Assembly (NCBI RefSeq): GCF_024294805.1
Contig: NZ_JANCLU010000009.1
Coordinates: 108,444 to 172,443 of the forward strand
Origin: Alsobacter ponti
GTDB lineage: Bacteria > Pseudomonadota > Alphaproteobacteria > Rhizobiales > Beijerinckiaceae
Direction: 5' to 3'
DNA length: 64,000 bases
Shown here: positions 36,811 through 45,830 of the stretch, one piece after another
Layout of the letters: every line of letters starts with the position of its first letter
Position numbering within the stretch: the stretch's first letter is position 1
Made by a program: the position numbers and the translations under genes
Notes under the pieces: generated by a model
The model's input: only the letters and a program-made list of their open reading frames with translations
What the model was told of the DNA's origin: nothing
Databases searched by the model: none

Positions 36811-37527
36811 TCAATCCCGTTCGGACTCGCTCGCATCCTCCGCGAACCTGTAGCCCACGCCGGGCTCGGTCAGGATCAGCGCGGGGGCGGAGGGCTCGCG
36901 CTCGATCTTCTGGCGCAACTGTCCCACGAATACGCGCAGATACTGCGTGTCGTTGACGTGGGCGGGTCCCCACACCGCGGACAGGATCTGCCTGTGCGTC
37001 ATCACGCGCCCGGCATGGCGCATCAGCAAGGCGAGAAGATCGAACTCCGTCGGGGTCAGATGCACGGGCTCGCCGCCGCGTGTGACGCGGCGGGTGGCCG
37101 CGTCGAGCGAAAGCTCTCCCACGCGCAGCTTCTCGGGCTCGGCGAGCGGTCCGGGCCGTTGCCGCAGCGCGACGCGCAACCGCGCCAGCAGCTCGCCGAT
37201 GCCGAAGGGCTTGTTGACGAAGTCGTTCGCGCCGAGGTCGAGCGCGGCGATCTTCTCGGCTTCCCGGTCGCGCGCCGAGAGCACGACGATGGGCGTGTCG
37301 CTGGCGGGCCGCAACGCCGCGATCACGTCCTTGCCGTCCATGTCGGGGAGCCCGAGATCGAGGATGATCGCGGCCGGCGCGAGCCGCGTGGCAAGCCGTA
37401 GCGCTTCCGCCCCCGTCGCGGCCATCGTCACGCGATAGCCGGCGGCGGTGAGCGCGGGCTTGAGGAAGCGCTGGATCTGCGGCTCGTCGTCCACCACGAG
37501 CAAGAGCGGCGCGCTGGGCACTGTCAT
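36811..37527 (-). CDS. kdpE: KdpE-like response regulator (OmpR/PhoB family)
   Basis: From ATG 37527 the protein has 238 residues. The receiver domain has the acidic pair D13-D14, phosphoacceptor D57 in ILDLGLPDMDG and the Lys in FVNKPFG. The C-terminal winged helix has HLTPTEFDLLALL and the KdpE-like VNDTQYLRVFVGQLRQKIE. It overlaps the kinase gene by 4 bp. OmpR-family dimers bind direct repeats about 11 bp apart, and such a repeat lies before kup (39121-39140). Confidence 0.9.
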   Translation of the reverse strand: MTVPSAPLLLVVDDEPQIQRFLKPALTAAGYRVTMAATGAEALRLATRLAPAAIILDLGLPDMDGKDVIAALRPASDTPIVVLSARDREAEKIAALDLGANDFVNKPFGIGELLARLRVALRQRPGPLAEPEKLRVGELSLDAATRRVTRGGEPVHLTPTEFDLLALLMRHAGRVMTHRQILSAVWGPAHVNDTQYLRVFVGQLRQKIEREPSAPALILTEPGVGYRFAEDASESERD

Positions 37528-39062
37528 TCCTGGCCTCCCGGGACGACTGCCGCGCCCGGCAGGCGGATTTCGAAACAGGCGCCGCGCCCGTCCGCCACGG
37601 GGCTGCGCAGCGTCAGCGCGCCGCCCGTCGCCACGACCATTCCGCGCGCCACCGCGAGCCCGAGACCGGTTCCTTCGCCGCGACCCGTTTCGCGCGTTCC
37701 GCGCCGGAATTTCTCGAAGATCGCCGCCTGTTCCGACGACGGCACGCCCGGGCCATCGTCGGAGACGGCGAGCAGGAGGGCGTCCTGCTCCACCCACGCC
37801 CGCAGGCGCACGACGCCTCCGCCGCCGTGGATGGCGGCGTTGTCGAGCAGGTTGAACAGCGTCTGTCCGAGCAGCGTTTCATCGACCCGGACCAGCGCCG
37901 GCGCGTCACGCCGCTCGGTCTCGACCCGCAAGCCCGGATGCGCGCGGCGCGCGCGCTCGCATGCCGCGCGCAGGACGTCGTCGAGATCGACCCAGTCCGG
38001 CCGCACCACGAGCGCGCCGGCCTCGACGCGCGTCATGTCGAGCAGCGAGGCGACGAGGCGCGACAGACGCCCCGCCTCGTCCTCGATCGAGGCGAGCAGG
38101 TCGTCGCGCGCCACCGGCGGCATGGCGGGGCCAAGTTCGCGCAGGCTCGTGGCGGCGCCCAGGATGACCGCCAGCGGTGTGCGCAGGTCGTGGGACACCG
38201 AGGAGAGCACGGCGTTGCGAAGTCGCTCTTCCTCCGCCGCGCCGCGCGCGCGGGCCGCCGCCTCCTCGTGGGCAAGTCGCGACAGAACGCTTTCGGTCTG
38301 GCGGACGATGCCCATCAGCGCGGGCTCCGTTTCCTCGCCGCCCGACGGCGGCCGCTCGACGCCGACCACGGCGACGAGCCGGCCGGCGGCGCGCACGGGG
38401 TGGAATTCGCAGCGCTGCTCGTCGCTCGGCTCGGCCGGTCGGCGCGCGATATTGCCGCTGCGTGCGGCGATGCCGGCGGCGAGCCAGTCGCCATGGCGCA
38501 GCGTCATCGTGGCGGGCGATGCGTGCAGCACGCGTTCGCCGGAGGGCGACAACGCCGCCGCGCCGGCTCCGAGCGCTCGGGCGATCTCCTCGACGCAAGC
38601 GGCCAGCGCGTCCTCGACCCCGCGACAGCCGGCAAGCCGGGTCGAATAGTCGGAGAGGGACTGCACGAGGGCGGCGCGTCGGCGCGCCGCGTCCGCCTGC
38701 TGGCGCATGCGCCCCGCGACGCTCCCCGTCACCACCGCCGCGACGAGGAACACGCCGAGCGCGAACACCTCCGAGGGGTCGGCGATCAGGAAGGTGTAGA
38801 GCGGGGGAATAAAGAAGAAATTGAATGCCAGCGACGCGAGCAGCGCCGCGGCGACGCCGGCCACAACGCCGTGCGCGGCCGCAGCCAAAAGCACCGCCAC
38901 CAGGAAGACGAGCTGGATGCTCGAGATGGGCAGCGCCCCCGCCAGCAAGGCGCCCAGGCCCACCGCCCCGGCGACCACGACGAACACCGTGACGGCCGGC
39001 GGCGCGCGCCGGCCACGAAGGGCGGGCGCCGGCGTCTCGGCGCGCGGCGGGGACTGGGCCAT
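37524..39062 (-). CDS. kdpD: KdpD-like sensor histidine kinase lacking the N-terminal KdpD/Usp half
   Basis: The 512-residue protein matches the C-terminal half of KdpD. It has four closely packed helices (about 22-117, DUF4118 type), a GAF-like domain (about 140-240), the H-box SSVSHDLRTPLAVILG with H291, then N, G1 and G2 boxes (LLDNAAIHG, DDGPGVP, GTGLGLA). Full KdpD proteins are about 900 residues; the cytoplasmic N-terminal ATP- and Usp-binding part is absent here. No kdpABC genes are nearby, whereas kup is divergent, so the pair probably adjusts Kup levels. That is inference. Confidence 0.88.
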   Translation of the reverse strand: MAQSPPRAETPAPALRGRRAPPAVTVFVVVAGAVGLGALLAGALPISSIQLVFLVAVLLAAAAHGVVAGVAAALLASLAFNFFFIPPLYTFLIADPSEVFALGVFLVAAVVTGSVAGRMRQQADAARRRAALVQSLSDYSTRLAGCRGVEDALAACVEEIARALGAGAAALSPSGERVLHASPATMTLRHGDWLAAGIAARSGNIARRPAEPSDEQRCEFHPVRAAGRLVAVVGVERPPSGGEETEPALMGIVRQTESVLSRLAHEEAAARARGAAEEERLRNAVLSSVSHDLRTPLAVILGAATSLRELGPAMPPVARDDLLASIEDEAGRLSRLVASLLDMTRVEAGALVVRPDWVDLDDVLRAACERARRAHPGLRVETERRDAPALVRVDETLLGQTLFNLLDNAAIHGGGGVVRLRAWVEQDALLLAVSDDGPGVPSSEQAAIFEKFRRGTRETGRGEGTGLGLAVARGMVVATGGALTLRSPVADGRGACFEIRLPGAAVVPGGQE

Positions 39063-39120
39063 GTCATCACGCTAGCTCGCCTCGGGGCCCGCGCGAAGCT
39101 CCCGGCCCGCTTCGGGGTCG

Positions 39121-39140
39121 ATCCTTATGGAATCCTTATG
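39121..39140 (+). promoter_or_regulatory. candidate KdpE site: tandem ATCCTTATG repeats
   Basis: ATCCTTATG occurs at 39121-39129 and again at 39132-39140, an exact 9-bp direct repeat with an 11-bp period. The period fits tandem binding by OmpR/PhoB-type regulators. It lies in the 163-bp space between the divergent kdpD and kup genes, 85 bp before the kup start. Confidence 0.6.
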
Positions 39141-39225
39141 ACCGGCGATCGCCTTCCGCATCGCTTCCTGATGTCGGCGGCGCGACAACAAGCAGGCCCG
39201 CCAGACGGGCGGCCGGACCACGACC

Positions 39226-41142
39226 ATGACCGCGCATACGCCCACGCTCGCCGCCACGCCCGCCCATCAGGCTGCGGGAACCCTGCCACGCTCGCGCTTC
39301 CTCACGCTCGCGCTGGGCAGCATCGGCGTCGTCTACGGCGATATCGGCACCAGCCCGCTCTACGCGGTGAAGGAGTCGGTGACGGCGGCGGCCGGCGGGG
39401 CGACGCCGACGCCCGAGATCGTCCTCGGCGTACTGTCGCTGATCCTGTGGGCCCTGGTCGTCGTCGTGACGCTGAAATACGTCGTGCTGATGCTGCAGGC
39501 GGACAATCATGGGGAAGGCGGCACGCTCACGCTGATGGCGCTCGCGCAAAAGGCTGTGGGGCACGGCGTCGCCATCATCCCGGTTCTCGGCATCGCCGGC
39601 GCGGCGCTGTTCTACGGCGACGCGATGATCACGCCGGCCATCTCGGTGCTTTCGGCGGTGGAAGGGCTGAACCTCGTCACGCCGGCCTTCGGAACGCTCG
39701 TGGTCCCGGTGAGCATCGCGATCCTGATCGCGCTTTTCGCGGTGCAAAGCCGGGGCACTGCAAGCGTCGCGGTGTGGTTCGGGCCGATCACGCTCGTCTG
39801 GTTCGTGGCGCTGGCGGCCGGCGGCGTGGCGCAGATCGCAGCCGAGCCCGGCATCCTCGCCGCCGTCAATCCGCTCCACGGCGCGCGCTTCCTGCGCGAG
39901 CATGGGCTTGCCGGCCTCGTCGCGCTCGGCGCGGTGTTCCTGGCCGTGACGGGCGCGGAAGCGCTCTATGCCGATCTCGGCCATTTCGGGCGTGGCCCGA
40001 TTCGGGCCGCGTGGCTGGCGGTCGTCTTTCCCGCGCTCGTCCTCAACTATCTCGGCCAGGGCGCGCTGCTGATCGTCCGACCGGAGGCTTTGGAAAACCC
40101 GTTCTTCCGGCTTTACCCCGAGTGGGCGCTGCTGCCGATGGTCGCCATCGCGACGGTCGCGACCATCATCGCCAGCCAGGCCGTCATCACCGGCGCGTTC
40201 TCGATGACGCAGCAGGCCATGCAGCTTGGCCTGCTGCCGCGCCTCGAGGTGCGGCGGACCTCCGAAACCGAGAAGGGCCAGATCTACATCCCGCGCGTCA
40301 ATATCGGCCTTTTGCTCGCCGTGCTCTTCCTGGTCCAGGCGTTCCGGACATCGAGCGGGCTCGCCGCCGCCTACGGAATCGCGGTCACCGGCACGATGGT
40401 GGTGACGGCGCTGCTCGCCTTCGTGGTGGTGTGGCGGGTGTGGGGCTGGCCGCGCTGGGCGGCGGCGACGCTGATCCTGCCTTTCCTCGTGGTCGATGCG
40501 CTGTTTCTGGGCGCCAACACGCTGAAAATCGCGGAAGGCGGCTGGCTGCCGCTCGTCGTCGGCGGCGTGCTGCTGGTCGTCATGCTGACGTGGCGTCGCG
40601 GCACCCACCTGCTGGCGGAGCGCGCCATTCATGGGGACGTGCCGCTCGCCGGCTTCGTCGCCGCGGCGGAACGCGGTTCGGCCGAGCGCGTGCCCGGAAC
40701 GGCTGTGTTTCTCACCGGGCAGCCGGACAACACGCCGACCGCGCTGCTGCACAATCTCAAGCACAACCGCGTCCTGCACGCCCGCAACGTCGTGCTGGCC
40801 GTGGAGACCGCCGACGCCCCGCGCGTCGACCCCGCCGACCGCGCGACCGTGACGCCCATCTCGGAGAGCTTCACCGTCGTGCGCCTCGTGTTCGGCTACA
40901 TGGAGGCCCCCGATGTCGTGCGGGCGCTCGCCGAATGCCGCCCCCTCGGCCTCGACATCGACCTGATGCAGACCTCGTTCTTCCTGTCGCGGCGCAAGCT
41001 CAAGCCCTCCACCCGCTCGCCCATGCCGCGCTGGCAGGACAAGCTCTTTATCGCCCTCAGCCGGCGCGCCGACGACGCTTCCGCCTGGTTCGGCATCCCC
41101 ACCGGCCGGGTGGTGGAGATCGGAACTCAGATCGTCATCTAG
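39226..41142 (+). CDS. kup: KUP/HAK potassium uptake protein
   Basis: The 638-residue protein is full length for bacterial Kup. It has about 12 membrane segments in residues 25-470 and a cytosolic tail. Diagnostic motifs are [17 protein letters not shown] (27-43), [15 protein letters not shown] and [18 protein letters not shown]. It is a proton-coupled potassium importer of the inner membrane. It is read divergently from the truncated KdpD/KdpE pair. Confidence 0.95.
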   Translation: MTAHTPTLAATPAHQAAGTLPRSRFLTLALGSIGVVYGDIGTSPLYAVKESVTAAAGGATPTPEIVLGVLSLILWALVVVVTLKYVVLMLQADNHGEGGTLTLMALAQKAVGHGVAIIPVLGIAGAALFYGDAMITPAISVLSAVEGLNLVTPAFGTLVVPVSIAILIALFAVQSRGTASVAVWFGPITLVWFVALAAGGVAQIAAEPGILAAVNPLHGARFLREHGLAGLVALGAVFLAVTGAEALYADLGHFGRGPIRAAWLAVVFPALVLNYLGQGALLIVRPEALENPFFRLYPEWALLPMVAIATVATIIASQAVITGAFSMTQQAMQLGLLPRLEVRRTSETEKGQIYIPRVNIGLLLAVLFLVQAFRTSSGLAAAYGIAVTGTMVVTALLAFVVVWRVWGWPRWAAATLILPFLVVDALFLGANTLKIAEGGWLPLVVGGVLLVVMLTWRRGTHLLAERAIHGDVPLAGFVAAAERGSAERVPGTAVFLTGQPDNTPTALLHNLKHNRVLHARNVVLAVETADAPRVDPADRATVTPISESFTVVRLVFGYMEAPDVVRALAECRPLGLDIDLMQTSFFLSRRKLKPSTRSPMPRWQDKLFIALSRRADDASAWFGIPTGRVVEIGTQIVI

Positions 41143-41194
41143 CGATCGCATCCGGCGGCGGCCCGGATTCCGCGTTTCGTTGCTGAACGCCGCG

Positions 41195-41917
41195 TCACCA
41201 CGGCCAGAGGGACGGCAGCCGGCGCAGTGCGTTGAACATCGTCGCCATCTCGAAACTCACCAGGAAGGCGAACGCATAGAATGCGCTGGGATGGCGCGCC
41301 TCCACCCAGAACACGAAACGCCAGGCGGGCTTCAACGGCCGCCGCGCCGCGAACACCAGCGCGGCCGCAAGCGCGCCGATGAGCGCGCCGGCCGCCGTAT
41401 CCAAGGGATAATGCAGGCCGAGATAGACGCGCGGTATGGACACCACGATCAGCGCCCAGGCGAGCAGCATCCAACCCGTCCCACGGAAGCGGGCGAGCAC
41501 CGCGACCCCCAGCGCGAAAGCCAGCGCGGCATGGTCGCTCGGAAAGGAACTCCAGTCCTGGAGGGCTTCGCCGGACACTCCGTACGGCAGGACGAACCCC
41601 AGCGAGGAATCATGCATCGGACGCGGGCGCGCGGGTCCGAAGTTCTGGACCATACGGGAGAGAACGAGCGCGACGAAGGCGGCCGACCAGGCTTCGAGCA
41701 CCGCCACGCGGGCCGCCGGCCAAGGTTCGAAGGGACGCTCAGAAACCGGAGCGCCCTGAGGTTTGCGAAACCACAGGCCCCAGAGCGCCATGACCATCGG
41801 CGTCAGCTTGATCAGGTTGGAGGTCAGCAAGACCACGAAGCGGTCGAAGCGGCTCGAGGCGCGCGCGAAACTATTGACGGCGTGAGTGAGAGCAACGTCC
41901 AGCCCGGCAACATCCAC
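41195..41917 (-). CDS. PAP2-family phosphatase, membrane-bound
   Basis: From GTG 41917 (GGCGGAG upstream) this is a 240-residue membrane protein. It has the three phosphatase motifs RMVQNFGPARPRP, SFPSDHA and RVYLGLHYPLD; the last two carry the catalytic His residues and the final Asp. It probably dephosphorylates a lipid pyrophosphate or lysophospholipid at the membrane. An in-frame ATG at 42010 would add 31 cysteine- and arginine-rich residues that do not look conserved, so the longer form is less likely. It converges on kup. Confidence 0.82.
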   Translation of the reverse strand: MDVAGLDVALTHAVNSFARASSRFDRFVVLLTSNLIKLTPMVMALWGLWFRKPQGAPVSERPFEPWPAARVAVLEAWSAAFVALVLSRMVQNFGPARPRPMHDSSLGFVLPYGVSGEALQDWSSFPSDHAALAFALGVAVLARFRGTGWMLLAWALIVVSIPRVYLGLHYPLDTAAGALIGALAAALVFAARRPLKPAWRFVFWVEARHPSAFYAFAFLVSFEMATMFNALRRLPSLWPW

Positions 41918-42125
41918 AGCGACAACTCCGCCATTTCCAGCGTCAACGCAGGCGCACGCGCGCGGGTTGCGTCGGCGGATCGGATGGCGAATGGACCAGG
42001 AGCACTTCAAGGCATGAGGAGCGAGCGCGGGATCCCTTGGCGTTGCGGCGAACCCTCAGATGAAAACAGCACTCGCCGCCGCGCTTTCGCTCGGCAGGCA
42101 AGATGCTGATTTTCCTTGGAAAAAA

Positions 42126-42203
42126 TGGTCGGAGTGGCGGGATTCGAACCCACGACCCCTAGTCCCCCAGACTAGTGCGCTAACCGGGCTGCGCTACACT
42201 CCG
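42126..42203 (-). tRNA. tRNA-Pro (GGG anticodon)
   Basis: The minus strand folds as a full tRNA with encoded CCA. The acceptor stem CGGAGTG pairs with CACTCCG, the anticodon stem is CTAGT/ACTAG around the loop CTGGGGG (anticodon GGG), and the T arm contains GGTTCGAATCC. A run of six T residues directly after the gene could terminate transcription. Confidence 0.95.
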
Positions 42204-42292
42204 ACTGGCGAGGCTTATAAGCGGGAGGGGGAGGCTTCGCAACCGGTTCGACGCGGCCGCGGGCGGATTCTTTCGCCGCCTGGCGGACGTGC

Positions 42293-42511
42293 TCACGCCT
42301 CCGGGTCGGGGCGCTCCATCCAGCGGATGAGCGGCATCAGCGGCAGGATCCAGGCGAGCCCGCCGACGACATAGAACAGGCCCTGGGCGAGCTTGGAGGC
42401 GTCCTGCACCGTGCCCTGGGCCAAGGCCATGAGCGCGAGGGCGTAGACCACGACGAAGACGATCATGGCGACGGCGCCGATGAGCTTGCGGGTGCGGCGG
42501 GGCAGGGGCAT
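42293..42511 (-). CDS. DUF2842 family membrane protein
   Basis: From ATG 42511 this is a 72-residue protein beginning MPLPRRTRKLIGAVAM, with two membrane helices (about 10-30 and 42-63) and a short polar tail. The DUF2842 family is alphaproteobacterial, usually sits beside the heme A synthase gene and has no known function. The longer frame starting at 42643 overlaps ctaA and is arginine-rich. It is divergent from ctaA here. Confidence 0.8.
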   Translation of the reverse strand: MPLPRRTRKLIGAVAMIVFVVVYALALMALAQGTVQDASKLAQGLFYVVGGLAWILPLMPLIRWMERPDPEA

Positions 42512-42636
42512 GCGGTCCTGGCGGGTTCCGGTCTGCGGGATCTCGCCACGGGGACATTGTCGCCCGGGCGCGGCGGGACTATGTGTCGCCCGGGGTTTTC
42601 GTTCAAGCGCCGCCCTCGCGCGGCTTCGGGACCGGC

Positions 42637-43713
42637 ATGGCATTCGCTCTCAACACGTCCACGTCGCGCGCGCCGGCGACGTCCTCCGCACGCGGCATCG
42701 CGGGCGTTCGCGTCTGGCTGTGGGCGCTGGCGGCGCTGGTGTTCTGCATGGTCGTGGTCGGCGGCGCGACGCGCATGACCGGATCGGGCCTGTCGATCAC
42801 CGAATGGCGGCCGGTGATGGGCGCGATCCCGCCGCTCGACGCGGCGGACTGGGCGGCGGAGTTCGCGAAATATCGCGAGAGCCCGCAATACCAGATCCAG
42901 AACAGCGGCATGACGCTGGGCGAGTTCAAGGCGATCTACTGGTGGGAATGGTCGCACCGGCAGCTCGGCCGGCTGGTGGGGCTCGCCTTCGGCGTCGGCT
43001 TCCTCGTCTTCGCCGCAACGGGTGCGCTGCGGGGGCGGCTGATGGCGCGCGTTCTGCTGCTGGGAACGCTCGGCGGCCTGCAGGGCGCGATCGGCTGGAT
43101 CATGGTCGCGTCCGGCCTGAAGCCGGGCATGACGGCCGTCGAGCCGGTGAAGCTGATGCTGCACCTGACGACCGCCAGCGTGATCTTCGCGGGCCTGGTC
43201 GCCGTCGCCACGGGGCTCGGCCGCGCGGCGCGCGAGCCCGACGCCGCGCCGGAAGGCGCGCGGTCGGCGTTCTGGCTGATGGCCCTGGTGCTGGCGCAGA
43301 TCGCGCTTGGCGCGCTCGTGGCCGGCTCGCATGCCGGGCTCGTCTACAACACGTGGCCGCTGATCGACGGCGCGTTCGTGCCGCCGCTCTCGGGCCTGAT
43401 GTTCGGAACGCCCTGGTACGAGAACTTCGTCGATAACCACCTGACGGTGCAGTTCCAGCACCGCATGGTGGCCTACGCGGTGCTGGCTGTGGCGCTGTGG
43501 CAGGCATGGTCGCTGCGCGCCAGCGCGCCGGGGACGAGCGCGGCGCGCCGTGCGACCGCCTTGGCGGGGCTGGTTGCGGCGCAGGCCGCGATCGGCATCT
43601 GGACGCTGCTGGCGCAGGCGCCGCTGGCGCTCGGCCTGCTGCACCAGGCCTTCGCCATGGTCGTGCTGGGAATGGCGGCGGCGCACTGGCGCTTGCGCGC
43701 CGCCGGACACTGA
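42637..43713 (+). CDS. ctaA: heme A synthase (COX15/CtaA type 2)
   Basis: From ATG 42637 the protein has 358 residues and about eight membrane helices. It converts heme O to heme A for cytochrome aa3 oxidase. The four heme-ligating histidines appear in WSHRQLGR, LMLHLTT, QFQHRM and LLHQAF, and VVGGATRMTGSGLSITEW is the family signature at the first helix. A GTG at 42583 could extend the frame by 18 residues, but the extension is not family-like and has no better ribosome binding site. Confidence 0.93.
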   Translation: MAFALNTSTSRAPATSSARGIAGVRVWLWALAALVFCMVVVGGATRMTGSGLSITEWRPVMGAIPPLDAADWAAEFAKYRESPQYQIQNSGMTLGEFKAIYWWEWSHRQLGRLVGLAFGVGFLVFAATGALRGRLMARVLLLGTLGGLQGAIGWIMVASGLKPGMTAVEPVKLMLHLTTASVIFAGLVAVATGLGRAAREPDAAPEGARSAFWLMALVLAQIALGALVAGSHAGLVYNTWPLIDGAFVPPLSGLMFGTPWYENFVDNHLTVQFQHRMVAYAVLAVALWQAWSLRASAPGTSAARRATALAGLVAAQAAIGIWTLLAQAPLALGLLHQAFAMVVLGMAAAHWRLRAAGH

Positions 43714-43757
43714 AACGCGCGGGAGCCGGCGAGACCGGCCCCCCCCCCTCAATTCAC

Positions 43758-45044
43758 TCACCCGACGGCGAGCGCCTCGTCGAGGTCGGCGATGATGTCG
43801 GCGACGTCCTCCAGGCCGATCGACAGGCGCACCACCTCCGGCCCCGCGCCGGCCTGCGCCTGCTGCTCGGGCGTGAGCTGGCGGTGCGTGGTCGAGGCGG
43901 GGTGGATCACCAGCGAGCGCGTGTCGCCGATATTGGCGAGGTGCGAGAACAGCTTGAGGTTGGACACCAGCTTGACGCCGGCCTCGTAGCCGCCCTTGAG
44001 GCCGAAGGTGAACACCGCGCCCGCGCCCTTGGGCGTGTAGCGTTGGGCGAGCGCGTAGTACTTATCGCCCTCCAGGCCGGGATAGCTGACCCACGCCACC
44101 TTCGGGTGCTTGGCGAGGTGGCGCGCCACCGCGAGCGTGGAGTCGGAATGGCGCTGCATGCGCAGCGGCAGCGTCTCGATTCCGGTCAGCAGCATGAAGG
44201 CGTTGAACGGCGAGAGGGCCGGGCCGAGGTCGCGCAGGCCGAGCACGCGGCAGGCGATGGCGAAGCCGAAATTGCCGAACGTCTCGCCCAGCACCATGCC
44301 GCCATACTCCGGGCGGGGCTGCGACAGCATCGGGTAGCGGCCGGACTTCATGAAGTCGAAGCTGCCGCCGTCGACGATCAGGCCGCCGATGGAGTTGCCG
44401 TGCCCGCCGAGGAACTTGGTGGCCGAGTGGACGATGATGTCGGCGCCGTGCTCGAAGGGCTTGATCAGGTAGGGCGTCGCCATGGTGTTGTCGACGATCA
44501 GCGGCACGCCGGCCTTGTGGGCGATGTCGGCGATGGCGCGGATGTCGACGATGACGCCGCCGGGATTGGCGATCGACTCGATGAAGATCGCCTTGGTCTT
44601 GTCGGAGACGGCCGCCTCGAAGGTGGAGAGGTCGTCCGGGTCGGCCCACTTCACCCGCCAGTCGAAGTTCTTGTAGCTGTGGTTGAACTGGTTGATCGAG
44701 CCGCCGTAGAGCTTCTTGGAGGCGATGAATTCGTCGCCCGGCTGCAGCAGCGTGTGGAAGCACAGGAACTCGGCCGCGTGACCTGAGGCCACTGCCAGAG
44801 CCGCCGTGCCGCCCTCGAGCGCCGCGACGCGCTCCTCAAGCACCGCGTTGGTCGGATTGCCGAGGCGGGAATAGATGTTGCCGAAGGCCTGGAGGCCGAA
44901 CAGCGACGCGGCGTGGTCGACATCGTCGAACACGAAGCTGGTCGTCTGGTAGATCGGCGTCGCCCGCGCGCCGGTCGCGGGGTCCGGCTGGGCGCCGGCG
45001 TGAATAGCCAGGGTGGCGAAGCCGGGGGCTCTCGTGTCGGACAT
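43758..45044 (-). CDS. metY: O-acetylhomoserine sulfhydrylase (PLP-dependent, MetY type)
   Basis: The 428-residue enzyme forms homocysteine from O-acetylhomoserine and sulfide. PLP-binding Lys is K210 in SATKFLGGHG; YSRLGNPTN (58-66) and the VDNTMATPYL strand (184-193) are the family motifs. The length fits MetY better than the shorter MetB/MetC. It ends 45 bp from ctaA on the opposite strand, and a promoter lies just upstream. Confidence 0.93.
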   Translation of the reverse strand: MSDTRAPGFATLAIHAGAQPDPATGARATPIYQTTSFVFDDVDHAASLFGLQAFGNIYSRLGNPTNAVLEERVAALEGGTAALAVASGHAAEFLCFHTLLQPGDEFIASKKLYGGSINQFNHSYKNFDWRVKWADPDDLSTFEAAVSDKTKAIFIESIANPGGVIVDIRAIADIAHKAGVPLIVDNTMATPYLIKPFEHGADIIVHSATKFLGGHGNSIGGLIVDGGSFDFMKSGRYPMLSQPRPEYGGMVLGETFGNFGFAIACRVLGLRDLGPALSPFNAFMLLTGIETLPLRMQRHSDSTLAVARHLAKHPKVAWVSYPGLEGDKYYALAQRYTPKGAGAVFTFGLKGGYEAGVKLVSNLKLFSHLANIGDTRSLVIHPASTTHRQLTPEQQAQAGAGPEVVRLSIGLEDVADIIADLDEALAVG

Positions 45045-45083
45045 GGCGATCCTCTGCTGTTCTGGATATGGAATGCTGCGTTC

Positions 45084-45112
45084 TTTTTATCGAACGTCAG
45101 CGAGGCGGTCAA
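45084..45112 (-). promoter_or_regulatory. candidate sigma-70 promoter of metY
   Basis: On the minus strand TTGACC (45107-45112) is followed after 17 bp by TAAAAA (45084-45089), 40 bp before the start codon. The leader is too short for a SAM riboswitch, and I see no SAM-II pattern in it. Confidence 0.45.
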
Positions 45113-45123
45113 CGCGCGGTCCG

Positions 45124-45678
45124 CTACCTCCGCGCGCCGAACGGATTGACGCCGGGCGTCAGGCTCAGGCTGCGCTTCTGGACGCCCTTCTCGGCCATCA
45201 CCGGCTTTTTCGACGACAGGATGCGCGAGTTGATGCCCTGCCAGCCGATCTCGCCGGAGAGGCGGCCATATTCGATCTTCGGGCAGCGGTTCATGATGAC
45301 GGTGACACCTTTCGCCTCGGCGCGCGCGGCGGCCTCGTCGTTGCGCACCGAGAGCTGCATCCAGATGACGCGCGGCAGCGGGTCGAGGGCCAGCGCCTCG
45401 TCGGTGATCGGGCCGGCGGCGGTCGAATTGCGGAAGATCTCCACCATGTCGAGCGGGAACGGGATGTCCTTCAGGCTGGCGTAGACCTTCATGCCCAGGA
45501 TCTCTTGCCTGGCCAGTCCTGGGTTGACGGGCACGAGCGTAAAGCCGCGCTCGCTCAGATATTTCAGCACGATGTAGCTCGGCCGCGCCGGGTTGTTGGA
45601 CGCGCCGACCAAGGCGATGGTCTTCACGCCGTTGAGGATCGAGCGGATCAGGTCGTCGGGATAGGACTCGTGGTTCAT
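45124..45678 (-). CDS. CoA-binding domain protein (YccU-like)
   Basis: From ATG 45678 the protein has 184 residues. A Rossmann-type CoA-binding fold begins at about residue 17 with IALVGASNNPARPSY, continues through VPVNPGLARQEILG, and the CPKIEYGRL motif (about 131-139) carries a conserved Cys-Pro. The function is unknown; the family is common in bacteria. It is encoded directly upstream of metY on the same strand, 79 bp apart, a neighbourhood often seen in Alphaproteobacteria. A role linked to sulfur or CoA metabolism is inference. Confidence 0.85.
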   Translation of the reverse strand: MNHESYPDDLIRSILNGVKTIALVGASNNPARPSYIVLKYLSERGFTLVPVNPGLARQEILGMKVYASLKDIPFPLDMVEIFRNSTAAGPITDEALALDPLPRVIWMQLSVRNDEAAARAEAKGVTVIMNRCPKIEYGRLSGEIGWQGINSRILSSKKPVMAEKGVQKRSLSLTPGVNPFGARR

Positions 45679-45830
45679 TCCGGTCTTCCGGGCGCGGCGG
45701 AAGCTCCGCCTCGCACGCCTTTGCAGTGGGACCGGGGACAATGCCGCCGGTGTCAGAGGCACGATAGAGGCCGGGCCGGCGGCCGGGTCAAGAGCGCGGC
45801 GGCCGGCCGGACGCCGCAACGTGCGCAATG

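Noticed and set aside
41150-41168. terminator between kup and the PAP2 gene
   Set aside because: A 6-bp hairpin (ATCCGG/CCGGAT) exists but no T run follows, and such stems are common at this GC content.
45045-45123. SAM riboswitch before metY
   Set aside because: The leader is only a few dozen bases long and shows no SAM-II consensus or pseudoknot pattern.
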